DNA of 64,000 nt from Bog-950 sp046329515 (GCA_046329515.1 JAXLUM010000001.1:1054001-1118000); one strand, 5' to 3'; numbered from the stretch's first letter, positions 42,957 to 51,953 are shown. A program made the numbers and translations. Notes: generated from the letters alone by a model not told the origin.

Positions 42957-43883
42957 ATGAACAGCTCCTTTTTCAGAATACCACTCATGTTGGTTGCAGC
43001 AGCAGTATTAATGCTTTCAGCATGTAAAAAAGACAACGATGCTGATGACAGCGTAAGCGCTGAAGACAACAGCAATATTAACACAGGCCTTAATGTTACA
43101 ACGGATGATGCTTCCAATGCCGTAGGCGATATACAGTCCCTTTCAGGCAAAACTGATGGCACTGCCTCTATATGCGGCGCTACTATTGATACTTCTCAAA
43201 AAGCAAACGGTATTATTGTAATTAACTACGACGGCAGTTCATGCAATGGCCTGGTTAAAGAGGGCTCTATTACCGCAACCCTGTTAAACTATACCTCGGG
43301 CACCCGTTGGAAAGATGCCGGCGCTACCCTTAAGCTGGATTTTAACAGCGTGAAACTAACCAACACTGTAAGCGGCGCCTATTTTACCCTTAACGGTACG
43401 CACTATATTAAAAACGTAACCGGCGGACTGGCCTGGAAAATTATGGATGGCATTGAAACCGGAACCGTTGCCCACAAGCATAGCGCCGATAATTTCAGCC
43501 TTACTTTTGCTGATGGCAGCCAGCGTACCTGGAGCGTTCGCAGAACAAGGACTTTTACTAACAGCAATAACGTTCGCTCAGTAACTTTATCGGGCGATAC
43601 AACTATTGATGCCGTTGCCAATGTAGAAGCGTGGGGCACCAACCGCCGTGGCGATACATTTAAAAATGCACTTGCCTCGCCGATAGTTTCAAACAGTACC
43701 TGTGGCTTTTATAAGCCTGTTAGCGGTGAGTTTATTCACCATGTAGCTAACCGCACTGCTGATATATTGTTTGGTGTAGATAACAACGGCGACCAGATAA
43801 GCAGCGGTTGCGCTTACGGATTCAAAATTACGTTTACCCGCGGTAATTTTACCCGCACTAAAGTGGTATCGTACTGGTTTTAA
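42957..43883 (+). CDS. Hypothetical lipoprotein
   Basis: A 308-residue predicted lipoprotein with lipobox LMLSAC (Cys22) followed by the acidic spacer KKDNDADDSVSAEDNS typical of surface-exported Bacteroidota lipoproteins. The rest is beta-rich, with GSITATLLNY, DGSQRTWSVRRTRTF and GFKITFTRGNF. No named family is recognised, though this type recurs in Bacteroidota genomes. It is a single-gene unit closed by the terminator at 43913. Confidence 0.82.
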   Translation: MNSSFFRIPLMLVAAAVLMLSACKKDNDADDSVSAEDNSNINTGLNVTTDDASNAVGDIQSLSGKTDGTASICGATIDTSQKANGIIVINYDGSSCNGLVKEGSITATLLNYTSGTRWKDAGATLKLDFNSVKLTNTVSGAYFTLNGTHYIKNVTGGLAWKIMDGIETGTVAHKHSADNFSLTFADGSQRTWSVRRTRTFTNSNNVRSVTLSGDTTIDAVANVEAWGTNRRGDTFKNALASPIVSNSTCGFYKPVSGEFIHHVANRTADILFGVDNNGDQISSGCAYGFKITFTRGNFTRTKVVSYWF

Positions 43884-43912
43884 TGTTTAAGTGCAAGCAC
43901 AAATAAATTCTA

Positions 43913-43944
43913 ATCCCGCAGTAAACGCTGCGGGATTTTTTTTG
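43913..43944 (+). terminator. Intrinsic terminator
   Basis: AATCCCGCAG (43913-43922) pairs with CTGCGGGATT (43929-43938), then a run of T. Confidence 0.93.
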
Positions 43945-43974
43945 CAGCTATTTAAAGCATATTTGTAATGGATT

Positions 43975-44595
43975 ATGAAGGACAGCCGGTTTTGGGGAAG
44001 TATTGTTGTAGTTACATTGTTAGTAGCCGTTCTATGGGCTGTGTTTATCTTAATGCAATACAATGTTATTAACCTTGATGACTACACTAACTGGCCCCGC
44101 CATCGCGAAGGGTTAAAAGGAATATTGGTTTCTCCGTTTATACACGGAAACCTGGAGCATATAATTTCCAATACCCTGCCGTTAATGGTGTTGCTAACTG
44201 TATTGCTGAATGCTTACCCTAAAGTGGCTTACCTGGTACTTATTTTTGTGCATTTACTAAGTGGTGGATTGGTATGGTTGTTTGCGCCGGATTATAGCCA
44301 CCATATAGGTGCCAGTGGTGTAGTATACGGTATTGCTTTTTTCCTTATTGCCTCAGGTGCCTTCCGGCGCGATAGAATTTCTGTGAGCATTGCTATAATG
44401 GTTACGCTGGCTTATGGTGGCATGGTAGCGGGCTTTGTCCCTCAGCCGGGCATGTCGTGGCAATCGCATCTTTTTGGGGCTTTAAGCGGTGTATTTATTG
44501 CGTTTGCTGTAAGAAGGGTTGATATGCCCCCTCCGCATCCGTTTGAACTGGAAAAAACGGAGGAAGACAAGCATTTTTTTGAGGAGCACCCCTAG
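43975..44595 (+). CDS. Rhomboid intramembrane serine protease
   Basis: A 206-residue membrane protein with about six helices. The catalytic Ser114 lies in HHIGASGVVYG (GxSG) and His165 in WQSHLFGALSG (family HxxGxxxG). HGNLEHIISNTLPL gives the conserved His-Asn region of the second helix. It cleaves substrate transmembrane segments within the inner membrane. A CATATTTG promoter-like element lies just before the start. The acidic C-terminal tail (EKTEEDKHFFEEHP) is cytoplasmic or exposed. Confidence 0.92.
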   Translation: MKDSRFWGSIVVVTLLVAVLWAVFILMQYNVINLDDYTNWPRHREGLKGILVSPFIHGNLEHIISNTLPLMVLLTVLLNAYPKVAYLVLIFVHLLSGGLVWLFAPDYSHHIGASGVVYGIAFFLIASGAFRRDRISVSIAIMVTLAYGGMVAGFVPQPGMSWQSHLFGALSGVFIAFAVRRVDMPPPHPFELEKTEEDKHFFEEHP

Positions 44596-44657
44596 CATTT
44601 ACACGGTTCGCTATCTTTTTTTTGCAATAGTGGAATAGTCTTTGCAAACTTTGCCGA

Positions 44658-45977
44658 ATGAATATTAATGTTCCTGAAGTTAGTGCCCCCCGCGTTGTTA
44701 TTGTAGGCTGCGGTTTTGGCGGCCTTGAAGTGGCAAAGCGTTTGCGCAATGCCAATGTGCAGATAGTAATGCTGGACAAAAACAACTATCACACTTTTCA
44801 GCCATTGTTATACCAGGTAGCTACAGCTGGTTTAGAGGCTGATTCAATCGCTTATCCAATTCGTAAAATATTTAAAGGCCAAAGCAATTTTCACTTCAGA
44901 ATAGGAGAGGTACTGCAGATTAACGCAGAAGGAAATAAAATAATAACTTCTATTGGCGAGTTGAGTTATAACTACCTGGTTATTGCTACGGGTTCTACTA
45001 CCAACTATTTTGGCAATAAGGGTTTTGAAGAAAAGGGAATGCCAATGAAAACAGTGGTTGAGGCATTAGATCTTCGAAGCCTTGTTTTACAGCATTTTGA
45101 AAAGGCTTTGCTTACAACTGACTTAAAAGAGCAGGAGGCGCTAATGACTTTTGTAATTGTGGGTGGCGGCCCAACCGGTGTTGAGTTAGCCGGCGCTATT
45201 TGCGAATTGAAAGGCCATGTTTTGCCTAATGATTATCCGGAGCTTGATTTTAGAAAAATGAGGGTTATACTGGTGGAGAATGGCCCCGATGTACTGCAAA
45301 TGATGAACACCACCAACCGCGAACGGGCTAAGAAATATTTGCAGGAACTGGGCTGCGAAGTTTGGCTGACTACAGGAATGAAAACCTATAACGGCAGGGA
45401 AGCTGAACTGGCCAACGGCAAAATAATACTTACCAAAAATCTGGTTTGGACAGCGGGTATTAAAGGTGCCGTTGTAAACGGCCTGAGTAAAGAGGTTATA
45501 AATACACGCAACCGTATTTTGGTTGATGAGCGTTGTAAAGTGAATGGCTACGAAAACATTTATGCTATAGGTGACGTGGCCTGCATGATACAGGAAAAGT
45601 TTCCCAATGGGCACCCGCAGGTAGCGCCTGTAGCTATACAGCAAGGGGCTTTACTGGCTGAAAATATTTTACGTGGTCAAAATAGTAAGCCACTTAATAC
45701 CTTCAGCTATCATGATAAAGGAACTATGGCAACAGTGGGGCGCAACCGCGCCGTGGTTGAAGCCGGTAAACTGCGTTTTGGTGGTTGGTTCGGTTGGCTG
45801 GCATGGCTAACTGTTCATCTGATGTTGCTGGTTGGTTTTCGTAACAAGGTGGTAGTGTTTGTAAACTGGCTTTGGAACTACATCAATTACGACAGAAATA
45901 TCCGCTTAATTATACGGCCATTTAAACGTGCTGAAAAGAAGGAAGAAGAGGTGATTGAGCCGACGAAAGTTGGTTAA
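44658..45977 (+). CDS. ndh: Type II NADH:quinone oxidoreductase (NDH-2)
   Basis: A 439-residue FAD flavoprotein that passes electrons from NADH to quinone without pumping protons. It has two dinucleotide folds, VIVGCGFGGLEVAKRL near residue 14 and VIVGGGPTGVELAG near residue 172, the FAD-contacting IYAIGDVAC near residue 305, and a C-terminal hydrophobic/amphipathic segment (LAWLTVHLMLLVGF) for peripheral membrane attachment. An AAACTTTG element lies 4 bp before the ATG, so the message may be almost leaderless. Confidence 0.92.
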   Translation: MNINVPEVSAPRVVIVGCGFGGLEVAKRLRNANVQIVMLDKNNYHTFQPLLYQVATAGLEADSIAYPIRKIFKGQSNFHFRIGEVLQINAEGNKIITSIGELSYNYLVIATGSTTNYFGNKGFEEKGMPMKTVVEALDLRSLVLQHFEKALLTTDLKEQEALMTFVIVGGGPTGVELAGAICELKGHVLPNDYPELDFRKMRVILVENGPDVLQMMNTTNRERAKKYLQELGCEVWLTTGMKTYNGREAELANGKIILTKNLVWTAGIKGAVVNGLSKEVINTRNRILVDERCKVNGYENIYAIGDVACMIQEKFPNGHPQVAPVAIQQGALLAENILRGQNSKPLNTFSYHDKGTMATVGRNRAVVEAGKLRFGGWFGWLAWLTVHLMLLVGFRNKVVVFVNWLWNYINYDRNIRLIIRPFKRAEKKEEEVIEPTKVG

Positions 45978-46394
45978 TTACATGCCGCTTTCGGCCATAT
46001 CGTAAAGGAAGCGAATGGCCCTTACTAATACTGATATAATAACGTAGAATAATGTAATAGAGGTTATCATCATGCGGTAAACCCAGTTAGAAGTTTCCCA
46101 AACGCTTAAACCCGAAAACAGTTTAGCCGATAAAAACAGAACAGCTACAATTACGAGATAAACACCATAGGAGGGAACCGTATATTTCGTATAACTCTCG
46201 TTAGCCACCGACACCACTGTATTTAATATGGTGAAAAGTATAATAGCGACTATGGCAGAAAAGTACTCGGACCCTGTACTTATGCCTCCTGCTTTTACAA
46301 TTAACATACCCACTAACCCTACTGCCAGGGCCACCACGCCTTGCGTAATTGGGGTTACGCGTTGCTTAACCACTGTAAATACTATTTCTGCCAC
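45978..46394 (-). CDS. Hypothetical four-helix membrane protein, GTG start
   Basis: A 138-residue protein with about four hydrophobic segments separated by short loops. No named family. The start is a GTG at 46394; no ATG occurs before the first hydrophobic segment, and a perfect TAGCTTTG promoter element lies 4 bp upstream, which supports the GTG and a leaderless message. It is convergent with the NDH-2 gene, the stop codons being adjacent. Confidence 0.72.
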   Translation of the reverse strand: MAEIVFTVVKQRVTPITQGVVALAVGLVGMLIVKAGGISTGSEYFSAIVAIILFTILNTVVSVANESYTKYTVPSYGVYLVIVAVLFLSAKLFSGLSVWETSNWVYRMMITSITLFYVIISVLVRAIRFLYDMAESGM

Positions 46395-46398
46395 CTTA

Positions 46399-46406
46399 CA
46401 AAGCTA
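46399..46406 (-). promoter_or_regulatory. -7 element 4 bp from a GTG start
   Basis: Minus-strand TAGCTTTG, an exact TAnnTTTG match, for the membrane protein at 45978-46394. Confidence 0.55.
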
Positions 46407-46432
46407 TAAATAAAGGATGGTAAGGCATTAAT

Positions 46433-46440
46433 TAAGTTTG
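46433..46440 (+). promoter_or_regulatory. -7 element upstream of the candidate small RNA
   Basis: TAAGTTTG, an exact TAnnTTTG match on the plus strand with no plus-strand protein gene after it. It would start transcription near 46447, 18 bp before the stem described next. No TTG was found at the -33 distance. Confidence 0.45.
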
Positions 46441-46446
46441 GTTGTA

Positions 46447-46590
46447 GCGCTAAATGAATTTTTAGTTGCTGATAATCAATATTTTGAGGGGATTTGCCGA
46501 AAAGAGATTACCCTTGTGCAACCCTTTTAGACTGGTCTAAATCTTATTATCAGCAACATAGGCGAAAGCTACCCCGCTTTCAACTTTTTG
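46447..46590 (+). ncRNA. Candidate structured small RNA
   Basis: A gene-free stretch with three nested signals. A perfect 12-bp closing stem is formed by 46465-46476 (GTTGCTGATAAT) and 46546-46557. Inside it is a 6-7 bp hairpin at 46526-46541 (TTTAGAC/GTCTAAA). Downstream, GAAAGC (46564-46569) pairs with GCTTTC (46576-46581) followed by AACTTTTTG, a terminator-like end. With the -7 element at 46433 this makes a transcript of about 140 nt. It is not a tRNA and has no plausible reading frame. It is not recognised as 6S, tmRNA or any riboswitch; the boundaries are inferred. Confidence 0.4.
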
Positions 46591-46607
46591 ATAGTTTCCC
46601 CAAACGC

Positions 46608-46639
46608 AAAAACCTCGACATCGTATGCCGAGGTTTTTT
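46608..46639. terminator. Intrinsic terminator between the RNA candidate and the SDR gene
   Basis: AAAAACCTCG (46608-46617) pairs with CGAGGTTTTT (46629-46638), with an 11-base loop. It works in both directions and would end the minus-strand SDR-BKACE transcript. Confidence 0.8.
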
Positions 46640-46656
46640 GTTTCTATAAGGTTTGG

Positions 46657-47427
46657 TTACATCTTCCACAAGTCACCCCAAAGGCGTTGACCGCCATCAA
46701 CATACACCGTTTCGCCGGTAATATATTGCGCCATTGGGCTAAGAAGGAATAGGGTTAGCCAGGCAACCTCATCCGTGCTGCCCATGCGTTTGGCAGGTAT
46801 GCTGTCCTCAATTCCTTTTAAAAAATCAGGGGGGTATTGGTCCAACCCGGTGCTTTTAATAATACCGGGCGCCACGGCGTTTATTTGTATTCCATACTTG
46901 CTCCATTCTACCGCCAGCGTTTTAGTAAGGTTATCAACCCCTGCACGCGCTGCCCCTGTATGGCTCATACCCGGGAAACCGCGGAACATATTAGCAATAA
47001 TGTTAACTATACTGCCATGCTTTGCAGAAATAAAGAAGTGCTTGGCCATAGTTTGCGTTACGTACCAAGTGCCGTTGAGGTTATTATTTATAACCGCATT
47101 CCAACCCTTTATGGCAATATCTTCAGCAGGTGAAGGAAACTGACCGCCTGCGTTATTAACCAGTAAATCCAGTCTGCCTTCCGTTTGCTTAATGTTGTCT
47201 GCCACGGCTTCTACCTGGGCAATTTCACGTATATCGCAAATTACATAGCGGCACTTAGCAAATGCGCTCAGTTTATCAATGGCGCTTTTTAGTTTATCCT
47301 CCTTGCGGCTGCTTATAATAACGGTGGCTCCCAATTCAAGCAAACGTTGTGCAATGGAGAAGCCAATACCGCTACCGCCGCCGGTAACCAGGGCAACTTT
47401 ATCTTTAAACAAATCCTTTTGAAACAT
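46657..47427 (-). CDS. SDR reductase of the 2,4-dienoyl-CoA / trans-2-enoyl-CoA reductase type
   Basis: A 256-residue short-chain dehydrogenase: cofactor loop GGGSGIGFSIAQRL near residue 17, NNAGGQFPSPAEDI near 90, and the active-site region SHTGAARAGVDNLTKTLAVEW. The normal YxxxK Tyr is absent there; this GAA(R/K)AGV form is that of the PECR/DECR fatty-acyl-CoA reductases, which use a different Tyr/Lys arrangement. It shares the A of its ATG with the stop codon of the BKACE gene, so the two are coupled. A likely role is reduction of an enoyl-CoA. Confidence 0.85.
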   Translation of the reverse strand: MFQKDLFKDKVALVTGGGSGIGFSIAQRLLELGATVIISSRKEDKLKSAIDKLSAFAKCRYVICDIREIAQVEAVADNIKQTEGRLDLLVNNAGGQFPSPAEDIAIKGWNAVINNNLNGTWYVTQTMAKHFFISAKHGSIVNIIANMFRGFPGMSHTGAARAGVDNLTKTLAVEWSKYGIQINAVAPGIIKSTGLDQYPPDFLKGIEDSIPAKRMGSTDEVAWLTLFLLSPMAQYITGETVYVDGGQRLWGDLWKM

Positions 47428-48296
47428 TAAGCCGGTTGTTGTGTTTTGGAAATACCAAGCATGGCGCGGGTTTCGTCAATAGTTGCCACTTCGCGGCCTA
47501 ACATGCGTACCAGGTTAGCGGCAGCGCCTACTAATTCACCATTGCTTTTGGCCATTTCACCGGTAGGCAGGTAGAAGTTGTCTTCAAGGCCTACGCGTAT
47601 GTTGCCATCAATAGTTATAGCAGCCGCTATTGCCTGCCATTGCTTACGGCCTATACCAATAACCTGCCAGTGGCTACCTGCAGGCACTGTTGATGCCTGG
47701 TGTAAAATGTTTTGGGTAGAGATAGGAATGCCACCCAATACGCCCATTACAAAACTGAATACATAAGGTTTTTGCAATAGGCCCATGTCTATTAGCGGCA
47801 TAGCATTATTTATATGGCCGTTGTCAAACACTTCCATTTCTGGTACCGTACCTACCTCCTTCATTTTTTCCAGGTAAAACTTTATTTCGCCAAAAGGGTT
47901 TTGGAAAACAAAGTCGTGGTAAAACTCTTTCGTTTTAGGGCTGTAAATGGCGTAGTTCATACTGCCCATGTTAAGCGCTGCCATATCAGGCTTAAGCGCG
48001 GTTATATGTTGTATGCGTTCTTCTTTACTTAAACCTACGGCACCTGTGCTGTAATTGATAATTGCGTTACCGCAGTGCTTACGAACGGCCTCGCCAATTT
48101 TGGCGTAGGTTTCAATGTCATAAGCGGGCATGCCATCATCTTTACGGGCATGTATATGCAATACGCTGGCGCCTGCTTCTACAGCGCGCTTGCCTTCCAA
48201 TGCAATCTCTTCTGGGGTGTAAGGTATATAAGGACATTGCTCTCTGCGTGCTAATACACCGGTTAAAGCGGCAGTTATAACTATTTTTTTTGCCAT
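47427..48296 (-). CDS. Beta-keto acid cleavage enzyme (BKACE, DUF849 family)
   Basis: A 289-residue zinc enzyme of the 3-keto-5-aminohexanoate cleavage family, which carries out a retro-Claisen reaction between a beta-keto acid and acetyl-CoA to give acetoacetate and a new acyl-CoA. Zinc ligands are His47 and His49 in LHIHARKDDG and Glu238 in RVGLEDNFY, where the following Asp239 and Arg234 are the catalytic residues of the family. Substrate class cannot be told from this alone. It is downstream of the crotonase gene and coupled to the SDR. Confidence 0.9.
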   Translation of the reverse strand: MAKKIVITAALTGVLARREQCPYIPYTPEEIALEGKRAVEAGASVLHIHARKDDGMPAYDIETYAKIGEAVRKHCGNAIINYSTGAVGLSKEERIQHITALKPDMAALNMGSMNYAIYSPKTKEFYHDFVFQNPFGEIKFYLEKMKEVGTVPEMEVFDNGHINNAMPLIDMGLLQKPYVFSFVMGVLGGIPISTQNILHQASTVPAGSHWQVIGIGRKQWQAIAAAITIDGNIRVGLEDNFYLPTGEMAKSNGELVGAAANLVRMLGREVATIDETRAMLGISKTQQPA

Positions 48297-48355
48297 GTTG
48301 TTTATTCGTTAGGGTTATTCAATTATTTGAGGGTTAATTTCAATAGAGGGGGCTT

Positions 48356-49177
48356 TTACTTTCCTTTCCAAACGGGTTTGCGTTTTTCCATAAAGGCTGC
48401 AATGCCTTCAGCAGCATCTTCGGTTTGAATGGTTAAGGATAACATTTGTTTCATACGGTTATGCGCTTCGGACTGTGGAGTGCTTCTCAGTAATTCAAAA
48501 GCCTCAAGACCCAGACGAATAGCAGAAGGTGAATATTGCAAAATATCATCTACCAATGCCTGAACTTCCTCATTCAGTTTAGCAGGGTCAACGGCTTTGC
48601 TTACCAGTCCTATTTTTTCAGCTTCAATGGCGTTAAGGCTTTTGGCACGCATGCAGAAGTCAATAATTGTACGGGCAGGCATAATATTCAGCATGCTTTG
48701 CATTACCTGAAATGGCCATAAACCACGTTTAACTTCCGGCAGACTAAAAATGGCAGTGTTTGAAGCTACCACATGTGTGCATCCGCAAATTAATAAAAAG
48801 CCACCTGCGTATACGGGCGCATGCACCTTAGCTATACAGGGCTTGTGCAGATAATTAAATACATTGCCTATGGCAATTTCGCCATTGGGCATAGGCACAG
48901 TTGAAATGCTTTCTGAGGTAGCACCCGCAAATGCTTTAAGGTCTGCCCCGGCACAAAACACATCGCCATTGGCCTGCAGTACTACTACCCATACTTCAGG
49001 TGTATAGTGCGCGTATTCCAACGCATAAGCTATTTCGCGAAACAGCACTTCGTTAAGTGCATTTTTTTTATCGGGCCTGTTAAGCGTAAGCGTTAAAACA
49101 TGGTCCTTCTCTTCCACCAGCAGGTGGGCGAAGGTTTGTTCTTTTAAGGTTTTTATCTGGTCAATTGTATAAAGCAT
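48356..49177 (-). CDS. Enoyl-CoA hydratase/isomerase (crotonase) with one of two catalytic Glu
   Basis: A 273-residue crotonase-fold protein: NRPDKKNALNEVLF near residue 34, CAGADLKAF for CoA binding, and AGGFLLICGCTHVV then FSLPEVKRGLWPF. In canonical hydratases the GGG(x)EL glutamate activates water; here that position appears to be Leu (GGFLL), while the second Glu is kept in PEVKRG. Single-Glu crotonases are usually isomerases, so hydratase activity is uncertain. It lies 59 bp upstream of the BKACE gene on the same strand. Confidence 0.85.
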   Translation of the reverse strand: MLYTIDQIKTLKEQTFAHLLVEEKDHVLTLTLNRPDKKNALNEVLFREIAYALEYAHYTPEVWVVVLQANGDVFCAGADLKAFAGATSESISTVPMPNGEIAIGNVFNYLHKPCIAKVHAPVYAGGFLLICGCTHVVASNTAIFSLPEVKRGLWPFQVMQSMLNIMPARTIIDFCMRAKSLNAIEAEKIGLVSKAVDPAKLNEEVQALVDDILQYSPSAIRLGLEAFELLRSTPQSEAHNRMKQMLSLTIQTEDAAEGIAAFMEKRKPVWKGK

Positions 49178-49203
49178 AGTTTTAGATAAGGTTTACGGTT
49201 AAG

Positions 49204-49716
49204 TTATTTTGCGGTTAAGCCTACAATTATAAGTCCCCAGAAAATGAGGCCAACAACAAGCAGAATAACCTGGCGAAGGCTTAGGCTTTGATCGGCATTG
49301 CCATTTAAGTCGCCGGTAAAATAGAAGTTCAATTCGCGAACTACAAACAAGCGTGGTATAACACTTAAAATGGCTAAAAGGTAAAAGGGTTCCGGTAGGC
49401 GGCTGCAAATGTTTAGGATGAAAATGGCTGCGAACACGGCACCCGGGCTATAATTAACTGCCCTTCCCTTTTCGCCAACCAGTTCGGCTATGCGTTCAAA
49501 AAGGTAGTAACCAAAAATGATTACAAAAATGGCGCGGGCAGCAGGCATAATATCACTGTTATCCTTCTCTTTTATGTAGCGCCATACTTTATAATCCCAC
49601 CAAATGTGGTAAACACCCAGTGTTGCAATGCTTAGCAAGGCAAAGTAAACGGGCTTAATTACTACCGCATTTGGTTCGTAGCTTTGTTCAACCAGCTCGT
49701 TATCCAGTGTTTCCAT
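49204..49716 (-). CDS. Hypothetical polytopic membrane protein
   Basis: A 170-residue protein with about four hydrophobic segments after an acidic N-terminus. The opening YFALLSIATLGVYHIWWDYKVWRYIK resembles the DUF4234-type pattern (hydrophobic, then YxxxW-(Y/K)) but I am not sure of that family. It is 8 bp downstream of the carboxylase alpha-subunit gene and 26 bp upstream of the crotonase, so it belongs to the acyl-CoA gene block by position; no function is implied by sequence. Confidence 0.7.
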   Translation of the reverse strand: METLDNELVEQSYEPNAVVIKPVYFALLSIATLGVYHIWWDYKVWRYIKEKDNSDIMPAARAIFVIIFGYYLFERIAELVGEKGRAVNYSPGAVFAAIFILNICSRLPEPFYLLAILSVIPRLFVVRELNFYFTGDLNGNADQSLSLRQVILLVVGLIFWGLIIVGLTAK

Positions 49717-49724
49717 AGTTGCCT

Positions 49725-51710
49725 TTAGTTTTTCATTTTAAGGAGTAAGGAATTGGCTTCTACGAAAGATTTTTCGCCAACAAATACTTCTTCCACTTCT
49801 CCATCCTCATAGGCTTCAATAGTGCTTTCCATTTTCATGGAACTCATTACCAAAAGGCCTTGTCCGCTCTTAACTGCATCACCGGGCTTAATCAATACTT
49901 TAACTACTTCGCCCGGCATTGGGGCAATGTATGAGCCCTTGGTAATTACGGAACCGGGTTCAGCGAAGCGTGGTGCAACAACAGCTTTATAGCTACCAGC
50001 CGTTGGATGTTGTATAAAACATTCGTTGGCGTTAGCAGCAGCTACAAAAGTTTGACGATGGCTATTAATGGTAACAGTTAATTCAGCAGCACAGGCCGTA
50101 TTTAAAGTTACTTCATAATGAACCGGCTCAGCACCTTCAGCAGTTACTGTAAACAGGAAGGCATTATTGCCTTTATATACATAAGAGGAGGCAAGGTTTA
50201 TTCCGTTAATACTTATTGATTCCTGCTGGTTTTGATTATGTATGTTACGCCAGCCGTTTAGTGAATGCGAATAAACTTCTGAGGCCTTCCGTTTATTCCA
50301 ATTAAACAGGGTAATTGCTATAGCCATGGCGGCAAGTTGTTCCGCTGTGGCATTCTTTTGCCAGTTAAAATAATCGCGTTCAATAAGCTTGGTATCAAAG
50401 CTGCCGTCAACAAACTCTTTATGCAGTAATAACTCCTTTAAAAAGTCTTTGTTGTTTGTAACGCCCAATACGCTCATTCTATCAAGCGCGTATAACATAC
50501 GGCGTATGGCCCCTTCACGATTATCGGCGTAAGAAATAACCTTCGCTATCATGGAGTCGTAGTGAATGTCAACTACGGAACCTGTTTTTACACCGCTGTC
50601 GTACCGTAAGCCTTCTAAGGCCGGTTCATTGTAATAAAGTATTTCACCGGTGGAAGGGAAGAAGTTATTCTCGGGGTCTTCAGCACATAAACGGCATTCA
50701 ATGGCATGGCCGCGTTGAACAAGGTTAGCGGCTTGTATTTTTAATGGTAAGCCTTGTGCCACCTCAATTTGCAGTTGAACTAAATCAAGGCCTGTAGTTA
50801 ACTCCGTTACCGGATGTTCCACCTGCAGGCGTGTATTTACTTCAAGGAAATAAAAGTTACCTGACTTATCCAGCAGAAATTCTACTGTTCCTGCATTGGT
50901 ATAGCCAATGGACTTTGCGGCAGCTACAGCGGCCTCACCCATTTTAGCCCGTAACTCGGGTGTTAAGGATGGCGATGGGCTTTCTTCAATTACTTTTTGG
51001 TAACGGCGTTGTAAGGAACATTCGCGCTCAAACAAATGCAGGGCATTGCCGTGCTCATCACCAAAAATCTGAAATTCAATATGCTTGGCAGAAGGGAAAT
51101 ATTTTTCCAACAACAAGGTGCTGTCACCAAAACTCTTTTCCGCTTCGCGGCGTGCCCCATCTACTGCAGGTATAAGTTCAGCAGCATTGTTTACAATGCG
51201 CATACCTTTACCACCGCCGCCGGCTGAGGCTTTTATAAGAATAGGAAAGCCAATGCTTGTCGCTTCTTTTTGCAGGCGTTCATCGCTTTGGTCAGCTTCA
51301 TTGTAACCCGGCACAACAGGCACACCCGCCTTTTTCATCAGTTCCTTTGCACCTATTTTGGAACCCATGGCAATAATGGCTTCGGCCGAAGGCCCGATAA
51401 AGATGATACCTTCTTTTTTGCACCGGTCAGAGAAGGAAGCGTTCTCACTTAGAAAACCGTAGCCGGGATGTATGGCATTTGCACCGGTTCGCTTAGCAGC
51501 TTCAATTATTTTATCCTGCACCAGGTAACTTTCTGCAGCTGCGTTACCGCCAAGGGCAACGGCTTCGTCAGCATAGCTTACAAACAGTGCATTTTTATCA
51601 GCATCGGAATAAACGGCTACCGTTGGTATGCCCATAGCCCGCGCTGTGCGCATTACACGTATGGCTATTTCGCCGCGGTTAGCAACCAGTATTTTATGAA
51701 TGGTCCTCAT
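49725..51710 (-). CDS. Acyl-CoA carboxylase alpha subunit (biotin carboxylase plus biotin carrier), methylcrotonyl-CoA type
   Basis: A 661-residue fusion: biotin carboxylase (residues 1-445; MRTIHKILVANRGEIAIR, KASAGGGGKGMR ATP loop, EVNTRLQVEHPVTE), a linker/BT-like region (450-580) and the carrier domain ending SSMKMESTIEAYEDG with biotinylation at Lys626. Length and context point to 3-methylcrotonyl-CoA carboxylase of leucine breakdown, although propionyl-CoA forms look similar. The beta subunit gene is at 53517, separated by a DUF6799 and a patatin gene. A TATATTAG element lies 22 bp before the ATG. Confidence 0.92.
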   Translation of the reverse strand: MRTIHKILVANRGEIAIRVMRTARAMGIPTVAVYSDADKNALFVSYADEAVALGGNAAAESYLVQDKIIEAAKRTGANAIHPGYGFLSENASFSDRCKKEGIIFIGPSAEAIIAMGSKIGAKELMKKAGVPVVPGYNEADQSDERLQKEATSIGFPILIKASAGGGGKGMRIVNNAAELIPAVDGARREAEKSFGDSTLLLEKYFPSAKHIEFQIFGDEHGNALHLFERECSLQRRYQKVIEESPSPSLTPELRAKMGEAAVAAAKSIGYTNAGTVEFLLDKSGNFYFLEVNTRLQVEHPVTELTTGLDLVQLQIEVAQGLPLKIQAANLVQRGHAIECRLCAEDPENNFFPSTGEILYYNEPALEGLRYDSGVKTGSVVDIHYDSMIAKVISYADNREGAIRRMLYALDRMSVLGVTNNKDFLKELLLHKEFVDGSFDTKLIERDYFNWQKNATAEQLAAMAIAITLFNWNKRKASEVYSHSLNGWRNIHNQNQQESISINGINLASSYVYKGNNAFLFTVTAEGAEPVHYEVTLNTACAAELTVTINSHRQTFVAAANANECFIQHPTAGSYKAVVAPRFAEPGSVITKGSYIAPMPGEVVKVLIKPGDAVKSGQGLLVMSSMKMESTIEAYEDGEVEEVFVGEKSFVEANSLLLKMKN

Positions 51711-51731
51711 AAGGGGTGTGAATTAACCGCA

Positions 51732-51739
51732 CTAATATA
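51732..51739 (-). promoter_or_regulatory. -7-like element for the carboxylase alpha gene
   Basis: Minus-strand TATATTAG, followed by TGCGG, 21 bases before the ATG at 51710. It is the same TAYATTAG variant seen at 2412 and 18403. Confidence 0.4.
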
Positions 51740-51953
51740 GAATTTGTGAGAATTCTAAGGGTTGGTGTTTCCTGTGCGGATTACTTTCCTCAGTAACGGC
51801 TTTGGAATATAGGATTGAGCAATGTTTTTCACAGCGGCAGACGTTAACGAACAAACGCCCTTGGCATAGGCTTTTACCATTGCGGCAAGTGTGTTTGGCT
51901 CTGTTGGCCCTTAATAGCCGGCAGAGCTGCACCAACTAACTAAAGTATGGGTT

